From Betaproteobacteria bacterium (lineage in GTDB: Bacteria; Pseudomonadota; Gammaproteobacteria; Burkholderiales; Casimicrobiaceae), in contig JANXZT010000359.1 in the NCBI GenBank assembly GCA_025355395.1, positions 1 through 7,082 on the forward strand: DNA of 7,082 nucleotides. The letters are read 5' to 3'. The notes below the pieces were generated by a model. The model had not been told where the DNA came from. It made no database searches and was given only the letters and a program-made list of their open reading frames with translations. A program made the translations under genes and the position numbers. Of the stretch, positions 1 through 5,495 are shown in pieces. The stretch's first letter is position 1; each line of letters opens with the position of its first letter.

Positions 1-703
1 CATCCTGCGCCGCGCTCAGGTAGCCGAGACGCCCCATCCGCAGCGAAGTGGCGTGAGGCAGGTACAAGGTGCCGGGTGCTAGCTCCCGCAGCTCGTGCGC
101 GCGCCCCTCGACGAAGCTCGCACACACCGCAGGCGACGCGCCGAAGAGGTACAGCAGCAACCACGCGTGCCTTCGAAAATTTCGGATGAGCGCAAAGTAC
201 GCCTCGTTGACGTCGCGGAAGTCCGCGAGCGGCCAACTATCCTCCGCAAGGGAGAAGTTGTAGTGGATGCCGGAGATCAACTGCATGCGCCGCCCATAGC
301 GATGGGAAAGGCCCATGCGGTACAGCGTCTTTGCGCGGCCCACGTTCGAATGCCCGAAACGCGCGATGGGGATCGCGTTCTCGTCAGGCAGGTTGCAGGG
401 CATGCTCCCGCACCAAAGCATCTCGTCCCCGATGTGACGGTAGACGAACTGGTGGATGTGCGTGAGCTCGTCGAGACAGACAGTGGCCGTTGAATGCACG
501 CCGGTGATGAGCTCGAGCTGCGCTTCGCTGAAGTCGGTCGTGATGTGCGGATGGGTCAGCGCCGCGCCGAGCGCCTGGGGATGCGGCGTTGTGGCGAGCG
601 TGCCGTCCGGCCGGACCCGCAGGCTTTCCTTCTCGATCCCGCGCCAAAGACCTGCGAGGACTACGGGCGAGAGCGAGCGGAGTCTTGTCTGCAAATGGCT
701 CAT
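1..703 (-). CDS. gshA: Glutamate-cysteine ligase (gamma-glutamylcysteine synthetase), N-terminal part, cut by window edge
   Basis: First and rate-limiting enzyme of glutathione synthesis: ATP-dependent joining of glutamate and cysteine in the cytoplasm. The minus frame is open for 234 codons from ATG at 701-703 to the left edge. It carries hallmarks of the E. coli-type family in order: RGIEKESLRV (residues 21-30; E. coli has RGLERETLRV), DGTLATTPHPQALG (33-46), ITTDFSEAQLE (54-64), GDEMLWCGSMPC (92-103), GRAKTLYRMGL (122-132), SGIHYNFSL (144-152), YLFGASPAVCASF (185-197) and LPHATSLRMGRLGY (215-228). The E. coli enzyme is a little over 500 residues, so somewhat under half is visible. An in-frame TAG a short way upstream rules out a much longer start; the Shine-Dalgarno is weak (GACAGAAG). 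The C-terminal half cannot be judged. Motif order leaves little doubt about the family. Confidence 0.93.
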   Translation of the reverse strand, partial: MSHLQTRLRSLSPVVLAGLWRGIEKESLRVRPDGTLATTPHPQALGAALTHPHITTDFSEAQLELITGVHSTATVCLDELTHIHQFVYRHIGDEMLWCGSMPCNLPDENAIPIARFGHSNVGRAKTLYRMGLSHRYGRRMQLISGIHYNFSLAEDSWPLADFRDVNEAYFALIRNFRRHAWLLLYLFGASPAVCASFVEGRAHELRELAPGTLYLPHATSLRMGRLGYLSAAQD

Positions 704-1150
704 GGCTTCTGTCCGTCGATGGCGCGTTCTGGACTAACGAGTATTAGCACTCCAGCCCGAAGTCTCCCGAAAAACGCACCTTGAGCGCACCGGTCGGCGT
801 CGTGTCGGCACTCGCGTCTCGACGCCTCCACCTGTACCGCCCTACACGCTACTCTGGGAAGGCTGAGCGAGCGGCTACGAGGCCAGACACTGCGATACCC
901 GATTGCCGCGTCGAGCCGGGCATCGCCGCGGTCGGGCGCCTTCCACTCTCTTTCGCGAGAACCCGCGAGACGACCGAGCACCGATCACAGGAGACTTCCG
1001 TGGCGTAGCCAAGAAGTGTTCGTGCACGCCTGCCTGCCACATTCCCGTTTGGACCGCATCGATGATCGCGGCCATGCGTCGGTGGAATTTCCGAGGCACG
1101 TCGACTGTAAGCGGGTCTTTGTCGATCATGGGTGAGGCAGGCAGCCGGCA
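704..1150. other. Gene-poor stretch upstream of gshA
   Basis: No recognisable gene here in either direction. The best open frame is on the minus strand, 875-1129 (84 codons). Its first ~38 residues (start MIDKDPLTVDVPRKF) look protein-like, but the rest becomes arginine-rich low-quality sequence. It has no convincing ribosome binding site, an in-frame stop lies just upstream, and I do not recognise a family. It could be the end of a decayed gene, since it abuts the transposase relic on its right. A plus frame at 781-1008 looks random. The stretch also holds the presumed gshA promoter. Confidence 0.4.
741..749 (-). promoter_or_regulatory. Possible extended -10 promoter element for gshA
   Basis: Read on the minus strand this is TGCTAATAC, an extended -10 (TGn plus TAATAC). 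It lies about 40 bases upstream of the gshA ATG and would give a leader of roughly 30 bases. No good -35 hexamer sits 16-18 bases upstream, which an extended -10 can tolerate. This is a motif match only. Confidence 0.25.
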
Positions 1151-1385
1151 GTTTCATTATGACCCTCATAATCGGCGCCAAGTGGCGGGTTGCATCGGGC
1201 TCGCTCCCACGCCGTATAGCAGCGGCGACAGCCAAACCGAGCAAGGCATTGCCAAGGCCGGCAACAAGCGGGCGCGCTGGATCATGGTGGAGCTCGGGTG
1301 GAGTTGGCTGCGCTATCAACCGGAGAGCGACTTGGTTCGCCGACGAGAAGGTCACGGCAACCGGGAGGGTAGTCAATTCCAATAG
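1151..1385 (+). mobile_element. IS110-family transposase relic (C-terminal fragment)
   Basis: The plus frame in phase with 1170 reads NRRQVAGCIGLAPTPYSSG, then QGIAKAGNKRARWIMVELGW and LRYQPESDL, about 1170-1334. This is the conserved C-terminal (transposase_20) block of IS110-family DEDD transposases: NRRQVA, GLAPTPYxSG, GISKAGNxRAR, WLRYQPxSxL. The N-terminal RuvC-like catalytic domain is absent; sequence to the left in the same frame shows no resemblance. After ESDL the expected tryptophan-phenylalanine step appears one frame over (TWFADEKV, about 1333-1356), suggesting a frameshift, and the family's IVALARKLL tail is missing. The frame ends with TAG at 1383-1385. It is a dead fragment without the element's ends. 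The family call is strong; the exact boundaries are not. Confidence 0.85.
1156..1172. repeat. Perfect 7-base inverted repeat at left edge of the IS110 relic
   Basis: ATTATGA-CCC-TCATAAT, a perfect dyad of 7-base AT-rich arms around three bases. It sits where the transposase similarity begins (NRRQ starts at 1170) and is unusually AT-rich for this GC-rich window. It may be chance, a protein-binding site or a scar at the breakpoint. Confidence 0.5.
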
Positions 1386-1392
1386 TGAAATG

Positions 1393-1417
1393 AGCCTGAA
1401 CGACGGGTAGTCAGGCT
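1393..1417. repeat. 7-base inverted repeat, possible weak terminator for the EEP operon
   Basis: Arms AGCCTGA (1393-1399) and TCAGGCT (1411-1417) are exact reverse complements with an 11-base loop. Read on the minus strand, the direction of the EEP gene ending at 1594, the stem is followed by a moderately T-rich run (CATTTCACTATT). That would fit a weak intrinsic terminator about 180 bases past the stop, but the stem is short and there is no true U-tract. Termination function is a guess. Confidence 0.25.
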
Positions 1418-1479
1418 GATTGTCGGGGTTTGAAGATGTGCTCGAAGAGAACGGTTCGAGCGGCGTTGAGGTTGCGGGC

Positions 1480-1556
1480 AACATGAGGGCTGCGAAAGCG
1501 CTTGGCCTCGCGATCCCGCCTCGCTGCTGTTGCGCGCCGACCGCGTGATCGAATGA
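1480..1556 (+). pseudogene. C-terminal relic of an ABC_sub_bind-type substrate-binding protein, frameshifted
   Basis: Plus-strand codons from 1480 read NMRAAKALGLAIPP. After a one-base loss around 1519-1520 the next frame reads SLLLRADRVIE followed by TGA at 1554-1556. Joined, this matches the characteristic C-terminus of the PF04392 ABC-transporter substrate-binding family (typically INLKTAKALGLTIPPSLLLRADEVIE-stop, quoted from memory). The preceding ~40 bases (LEENGSSGVEV, from 1441) may be a corrupted continuation of the usual PVEQPTKFELV segment. Nothing of the upstream signal peptide or body (normally about 320 residues) is seen, so it is a fragment. It lies immediately right of the IS110 relic and is convergent with the EEP gene. 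The same DNA read on the minus strand, in phase with the EEP stop, is also open to 1411, but I give that no weight. Confidence 0.72.
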
Positions 1557-1593
1557 TGGTCCAACCGCCGCCGATACGTGTAGACGCATAGGA

Positions 1594-2337
1594 TCAAAGG
1601 ACGATTTCTGCGGTGAGCGGCAGATGGTCCGACGCGATCCGCGCCAGCGGGCTTGCATGGCATTGCAGCCGACGCAGGCAACCCACTGGCGAGATCCAGA
1701 TCCGGTCGAGCGCGAACACGGGACGTCGCGCGGGAAATGTCGGCGGTGCCGCCGGCCTCTCGCGAAAATGCGCGTGCAGCCACCGCAGCGGACGGCCCCA
1801 TAGATACCATTCGTTCAGATCGTCCATCAGGAGGGTCGGGTGCGGACCCTCGCTTTCGGCCGCGGCGAGCAGCCTTCTCACCTGCTGGCGCCGTTCCTTG
1901 GGACGCAACCCCAGATGCGTCGCCAGGACGCGCAGCGGGTGCGATGCGCCGACGTCGATCCGCACGTCGAGCGCGCCGCGCGGCTCATAGCGGTCGACCG
2001 TCAGATCCAGGTGAGCCACGTTCTCGACCGGATGGCGCGAGAGCACGGCGTTGCCGAAATCGGTCCCGCGCCGTTGGTAGAGGGGACCGGCGACCACGTG
2101 GTAACCGGTTGCGCGCTCGAGATCGACAAGAAAGTTTTCGTGCGCCCGCTGCAAGGCGACTTCCTGCAGCGCGACCAGGTCGGCGTCGAGTTCGGATAGC
2201 ACGTCGACGATCCGCGCCGGCGCATAGCGGCCGTCGGCGCCGACCGCGCGGTGGATGTTCCACGTGGCGACGCAGAGCGTTATCCTGGATGCGGCTTTGG
2301 ATCCGGCCACCCGGAGCGCGTCCGGTTCAGCTGCCAT
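1594..2337 (-). CDS. Endonuclease/exonuclease/phosphatase (EEP) family metal-dependent hydrolase
   Basis: A 247-residue metal-dependent phosphoesterase of the EEP (DNase I/sphingomyelinase-like) fold. The usual active-site motifs appear in order: TWNIH (25-29, Asn27), LQEV (57-60, Glu59), GNAVLS (95-100), LATHLGL (138-144, His141), DDLNEW (172-177, Asp173 and Asn175; the family usually has GDFN), LDRIW (210-214) and SDHLPL (236-241, Asp237-His238). There is no signal peptide or membrane segment, so it is probably cytoplasmic. I chose ATG at 2335-2337, which overlaps the upstream gene's TGA by 11 bases and leaves a normal short N-terminus; the frame stays open to 2457 but that would add a junk-like 40 residues inside the neighbour. 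The Shine-Dalgarno is poor, so translation is probably coupled. The substrate cannot be read from sequence; beside a phospholipase D-type protein, a phosphodiester lipid or head group is plausible but inferred. Confidence 0.9.
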   Translation of the reverse strand: MAAEPDALRVAGSKAASRITLCVATWNIHRAVGADGRYAPARIVDVLSELDADLVALQEVALQRAHENFLVDLERATGYHVVAGPLYQRRGTDFGNAVLSRHPVENVAHLDLTVDRYEPRGALDVRIDVGASHPLRVLATHLGLRPKERRQQVRRLLAAAESEGPHPTLLMDDLNEWYLWGRPLRWLHAHFRERPAAPPTFPARRPVFALDRIWISPVGCLRRLQCHASPLARIASDHLPLTAEIVL

Positions 2338-4552
2338 GACCGCTCGGCATCGGGTCGGGTGCCGTGATGGCGCGCGCGCGAAGCTTTCGTCGAAGCATCC
2401 AGACAAGAGCGACGATCGTGGCGCCTGCGACGGCGAGCAACGCGAAGGTGGCGACATCCGGCTCGCGAATCGCCGCTGCCGCCCGATCGACGAATATCGA
2501 TGTTGCCATGACGCCGGGGATGAGACCGATCACCGTCCCGAGCAGGAAGTCGCGCCAGCGGATGTGCGACGCGCCGGCCACGATATTGACGATCGAGAAC
2601 GGCCCGAGCGGTAGCATGCGCGCGAACACGACCGCCACGAGGCCGCGCTCGCCGAGCCGTCGCGACAGGTCGTTCAGCCGCCGGCCGGCGAGCCTGCGCA
2701 CGGTCTCGCGCCCCAGGTGACGACCGATCGCGAACGTCATCGCACCGCTGAGCGTGGCACCAATCATCGTGTAGGCCGTGCCGAGCAGCGGGCCGAAGAC
2801 GATCGCCGTCACGGCCACCAACACCGTCACCGGGAACAGGACCAGTCCGCCGCCTACGAAGGCCAGGATGGCGAACAGCGGCGCCAGGCGATGCTCGCGC
2901 AGCGACGCGCCGAGCTCGATCAGCCGGACGGGCTCGAGCCACGCCTGCAGCGGCGTATAGCGCCACGCGAGCGCCATGGCCGTCAGGGCCATGACGACGA
3001 GCGCGACTCCGACCAACCGGACCCGTGCGCCGCGGCGCGCTTCGGCACGCGGCAAGAGGTCGGCAACGATGGCGTCCGGATCGATGGGCCGCTCCGGATC
3101 GAGCACTTGGTGGTCGGGGACCAGCGCGTCGAGGCGCGGATCGAGCTGCGGTTCGATCGCCTTCAGGCATCGGTCGCCGTGGCGAGTGAGCGCCGCGATG
3201 GCCTGGTGCAGGCTCCCCGTGCGCTGGATCGCGGCAGCGACTTCCGCCGGCGAGCGGCCGAGATGCTCGGCGAGCAACCGCTCGCGCAAGCCGGCAATCG
3301 CCCGCTCGACACGCGGATCCCCACGCGCCTCGAGCGCGAGGTTGCATTCGGTGTCGGTGCCCATCGAGCGATCGGCGAGGTTGGCCGAGCCGATCATCAG
3401 CAGGTCGTCGTCGACGATCAACACCTTGCTGTGCACGTTGAGACAGTCGCCCTTGGCGTCGAGCCAGGGCAGCGTCGGATAGTAGAGTCGATAGCGGCCA
3501 GCCCGGTCGGCCGCGCGCAACACGCGATGATTGCGACCGCGCAGCACCCCCATGGTCGAAATCTCGAGCCAGCCGCTTTGCGTGAACGGCGAGATTACGG
3601 CGATCTCCGGCGCATTATCCTCGCGCAATCGCTGCGCGAGGGCGTTGGTGACCAGGCGCGAAGTGAAATACTGGTTCTCGGCGAAGATCCGCCGCCGTGC
3701 GCCCGCGATCGCGTCCAGATGCAGTTGCCGGATCTCGGCAACTGCCGGACGGCCCTTGAAAGGCGGCTCGGTTCGCGCGATCGCGACGTCGACGTGGGTC
3801 AATGCGGGTTCGATACCGGCTGGCCATGCTTCGGGTGCCGACGCGGCGAGCGTGCCGCGCGGCAGGCTACCGGTCGCGCGTCGCCAACGTTCGCGCGCGA
3901 GCTCGCCCAACGCGCGCGCGCAGTCTCCTCCGACGACGATGCCCACGTCATGGACAGGAGGGTAGGCGTCGCCACGGTGATCGACACGGCGCGGATCGTC
4001 GGGCGCGTGGTCGCACGTGTCCCAGCGGACGCGCGTGAGGTCGTAGCCGCTGACGAATGCGACCGCGCCGTCGACGACCACGATCTTCTGGTGCTGCGAC
4101 GCGCCGACCGGATGTTGATCGTCGAGTCGGAACTTGAGCCGCCGGTGCGTGCGCCAATCGAACTTATAGAACGGCAGCCACTCGCGCTCCATCGCGTAGA
4201 GCATGGCGAAATCCCACGAAAGCACATAGCCGTGCAAGTCGGGCCGCGCCGCGACGATGGCGTTCAGGAAGTCGCCGAGCAATTCCGGGAGTCCGTCGTC
4301 CGCGCCACCGGGCATCAGGCGCATCCGGCTGTCGATGTCCCAGCCGAGGATGAAGAACGAGCTGCGCGCGTTCGCGAGCGCCGAGCGCACGGCGCCGAAG
4401 TACTCCTCGCCGTCGACGAGAAAGGCGACGCGCGTGGCGCGCTCGGTCCGCCAGCAATTGCGTCCGGGGGCAAGGATGGGCGTTTCCCGGCGCGCCGGGT
4501 CCCTGGTCGGCAGCGTGGGCGCGGCGGGAATCGGAGGCGACACTTTGGGCAA
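2327..4552 (-). CDS. Phospholipase D-like protein fused to a C-terminal VTT/DedA-like membrane domain
   Basis: A 741-residue fusion. Residues ~35-440 form a phospholipase D superfamily region with both HKD motifs complete: HQKIVVVD (His154, Lys156, Asp161), followed by a GYD segment, and HSKVLIVD (His374, Lys376, Asp381), followed by GSANL. Such enzymes cleave or transfer phosphatidyl groups through a phosphohistidine intermediate. After a linker and a first hydrophobic helix (~512-531) comes a VTT (SNARE-associated/TVP38-TMEM64/DedA-related) domain at ~555-722, with several hydrophobic segments, the family's FARMLPLGPFSIVN block (643-656) and AG at 659-660. VTT proteins are implicated in lipid movement across bilayers. 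There is no N-terminal signal sequence. The start is TTG at 4550-4552, supported by a strong GGAAGGA five bases upstream. It is first gene of an operon with the EEP hydrolase. A joint role in remodelling membrane phospholipid is inferred. Confidence 0.92.
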   Translation of the reverse strand: MPKVSPPIPAAPTLPTRDPARRETPILAPGRNCWRTERATRVAFLVDGEEYFGAVRSALANARSSFFILGWDIDSRMRLMPGGADDGLPELLGDFLNAIVAARPDLHGYVLSWDFAMLYAMEREWLPFYKFDWRTHRRLKFRLDDQHPVGASQHQKIVVVDGAVAFVSGYDLTRVRWDTCDHAPDDPRRVDHRGDAYPPVHDVGIVVGGDCARALGELARERWRRATGSLPRGTLAASAPEAWPAGIEPALTHVDVAIARTEPPFKGRPAVAEIRQLHLDAIAGARRRIFAENQYFTSRLVTNALAQRLREDNAPEIAVISPFTQSGWLEISTMGVLRGRNHRVLRAADRAGRYRLYYPTLPWLDAKGDCLNVHSKVLIVDDDLLMIGSANLADRSMGTDTECNLALEARGDPRVERAIAGLRERLLAEHLGRSPAEVAAAIQRTGSLHQAIAALTRHGDRCLKAIEPQLDPRLDALVPDHQVLDPERPIDPDAIVADLLPRAEARRGARVRLVGVALVVMALTAMALAWRYTPLQAWLEPVRLIELGASLREHRLAPLFAILAFVGGGLVLFPVTVLVAVTAIVFGPLLGTAYTMIGATLSGAMTFAIGRHLGRETVRRLAGRRLNDLSRRLGERGLVAVVFARMLPLGPFSIVNIVAGASHIRWRDFLLGTVIGLIPGVMATSIFVDRAAAAIREPDVATFALLAVAGATIVALVWMLRRKLRARAITAPDPMPSGHGS

Positions 4553-4557
4553 GTCGA

Positions 4558-4564
4558 TCCTTCC
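4558..4564 (-). promoter_or_regulatory. Shine-Dalgarno deciding the TTG start of the PLD-VTT gene
   Basis: On the minus strand this reads GGAAGGA with five bases to the TTG at 4550-4552. It is the best ribosome binding site near the 5' end of this frame and fixes the non-ATG start. Confidence 0.65.
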
Positions 4565-4839
4565 GGCCGGCGAGGGCGTTCGGGGATTGTGAGCGATGTC
4601 GCGGCCGGCGTCTGTCGGCGCAATCCGACATTCATGAATCCAGATGCTCGCTCCGCGCCATCTGATCCGACGCCCTTCATGTCCCGACCGTCCGGGCGCA
4701 AGGATTTGGCTATTCTACGGCCCGGCGCCACCGCGATGAGTCGCGTTAGTTGCGCGGGCGACCTTTTCTTGCACGGAGATTCGCTCGGACCCAACGGCGC
4801 GAACAAATCGGATCCGGACCCCGACGAAGCGATGAGAAC
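4565..4839. other. Non-coding upstream region of the PLD-VTT operon
   Basis: No gene recognised. On the minus strand TAGAAT (4712-4717) resembles a -10 box about 160 bases upstream of the TTG start, but no -35 is visible. A perfect 10-base palindrome, ATTCATGAAT, lies at 4630-4639, between that box and the gene; it could be an operator or chance. Open frames crossing this region in either strand read as low-complexity, arginine/alanine-rich products typical of non-coding GC-rich DNA. Confidence 0.35.
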
Positions 4840-5171
4840 GCCATCGTCGAGGTGCGGGAACAGGTGCGACGGTGCTTGCGGCGCAGCTTTGTGCGGCGCG
4901 GCCTGCTGACGCCGCCGCCTATCGTGTGGCGCCGGTGCGCTAGCGGCGTCCGCATGAACAGGCGCCACGCGCGAAGCGGATATCGACCCGCGGACTCTCG
5001 TCGATATCCCAAGGCAGGCGCTTTGGAACCGAGCGGTTAAGGAAGCGCCCGCGAGCGCATGTGAGCAGCAGGTTCGGCGACTTCTTTGCGGAGGAGCCAT
5101 TGCACAGGCGGCGTGGGGTAGCGGCCAACTCGAAACTCTGCCGTCCAAAAGCCGCTCGTGCTGTTGCCAAG
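4840..5171 (+). mobile_element. Degenerate IS91-type (Y2) transposase relic
   Basis: The plus frame at 4840-5040 contains, in the order found in many IS91-type transposases: AIVEVREQVRRCLRRSFVRR followed by GLLTP (4840-4914; families read like V-QVRRRLLRAFVRRGLL), ASGVRM (about 4942-4959; compare DASVRI), and RRYPKAGALEP (about 5002-5034; compare LRYCARPAFALER), then a stop at 5038-5040. In another plus frame, RRRGVAANSKLCR at about 5106-5144 resembles the family's RYHGVLAANSKLR motif. Spacing between blocks is shorter than in intact elements, so several deletions and at least one frame change are implied. The catalytic HUH and tyrosine regions are missing. The match was made by eye from remembered family motifs and is suggestive rather than proven. 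Together with the IS110 fragment it means both flanks of the lipid-hydrolase operon carry mobile-element debris. Confidence 0.5.
4978..5009. repeat. Perfect 10-base inverted repeat
   Basis: GGATATCGAC (4978-4987) and GTCGATATCC (5000-5009) are exact reverse complements around a 12-base spacer. Arm centres lie 22 bases apart, about two helical turns, a geometry common for dimeric regulator sites. No T-tract follows on either strand, so a terminator is unlikely. It lies within the IS91-type relic, about 250 bases upstream of the plus-strand operon. Confidence 0.6.
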
Positions 5172-5249
5172 TTTGTTTTCCTGATTCAATCCATGCCAAT
5201 CATCTTTCGAGTCATGAGCGCAATTGGTGTCGCTCGCGGAAACGGTTTC

Positions 5250-5255
5250 GGAGAG
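5250..5255 (+). promoter_or_regulatory. Shine-Dalgarno of the small cysteine-rich gene
   Basis: GGAGAG with five bases to the ATG at 5261. It supports the short reading frame as a translated gene and favours this start. The frame is open upstream to 4958, but that extension contains no ATG, GTG or TTG. Confidence 0.6.
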
Positions 5256-5260
5256 ACGTC

Positions 5261-5473
5261 ATGGAAGGCAAAACACTGGTCGAGCTCGTAGATAAGCTGC
5301 GCGCGATCGGGCTTGGTGCGTTCCTCGAGTCGGCACAGCTCCGGATGCGCATCAAGCGGATGGGGCGACTCTTGACCTGCGTCAAAGGATCATGCGGCAA
5401 CGCGTGCAGGATGTGCAAAAAGGAGGACACCTCTTCGAAATGTACGGCGCAGATCATCGCGACCGACGAGTAA
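5261..5473 (+). CDS. Small cysteine-rich protein at the head of the 2-oxoacid oxidoreductase operon, function unknown
   Basis: A 70-residue protein I do not recognise. Residues 1-35 look helical and basic (MEGKTLVELVDKLRAIGLG, then RMRIKRMGR). The second half has five cysteines: C40, C45, C49, C52 and C61. They form C-x4-C-x3-C-x2-C with C61 nine residues further on, and the core CGNACRMC (45-52) is a CxxxCxxC arrangement of a kind that can hold an iron-sulfur cluster or zinc. A good Shine-Dalgarno precedes it, and porG starts 22 bases after its stop, so co-transcription is likely. It is too short, and the cysteine spacing is wrong, for the usual two-[4Fe-4S] ferredoxin-like delta subunit (CxxCxxCxxxCP twice). 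It could be an accessory or electron-transfer subunit; that is inference. Coding status is fairly secure from operon position and ribosome site. Confidence 0.7.
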   Translation: MEGKTLVELVDKLRAIGLGAFLESAQLRMRIKRMGRLLTCVKGSCGNACRMCKKEDTSSKCTAQIIATDE

Positions 5474-5495
5474 AGAGCACAGCAGGAGATCGAGG

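Noticed and set aside
849..1658. A 269-codon minus-strand open frame
   Set aside because: It crosses the IS110 and ABC_sub_bind relics antisense, shows no family features and overlaps the real end of the EEP gene in another frame.
1653..2339. A 228-codon plus-strand open frame antisense to the EEP gene
   Set aside because: The product is arginine/alanine-rich with no family motifs; the opposite strand has a full set of EEP motifs.
2338..2457. Longer start for the EEP gene at 2457
   Set aside because: The extra 40 residues lie entirely inside the PLD-VTT coding region, are serine/arginine/proline-rich, and family proteins begin close to the TWNIH motif. ATG at 2337 is the better start.
4712..4717. 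TAGAAT on the minus strand as a definite PLD-VTT promoter
   Set aside because: No -35 partner at normal spacing and a long leader to the start; mentioned only as a possibility in the region entry.
2717..4909. A 730-codon plus-strand open frame
   Set aside because: It lies antisense to the PLD-VTT gene. Its product is low-complexity and rich in Arg, Asp and Glu, as expected for the mirror of a GC-rich gene, while the minus strand has two intact HKD motifs and a membrane domain.
4315..5199. A 294-codon minus-strand open frame
   Set aside because: It overlaps the 5' part of the PLD-VTT gene out of frame and runs through the IS91-type relic. The composition is random-looking, with no motif or ribosome site.
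5164..5203. Candidate sigma-70 promoter for the plus-strand operon (TTGCCA or TTGTTT with AT-rich bases downstream)
   Set aside because: No pairing gives both a recognisable -35 and -10 with 16-18 base spacing; too weak to list.
4958..5260. In-frame open extension upstream of the 70-residue cysteine protein
   Set aside because: It contains no ATG, GTG or TTG, reads through the transposase relic, and the ATG at 5261 has a good Shine-Dalgarno.
5061..5291. A 76-codon plus-strand frame with a GTG start
   Set aside because: Part of it matches the IS91-type relic (GVAANSKL). It runs into the start of the cysteine-rich gene in a different frame and lacks a ribosome site.
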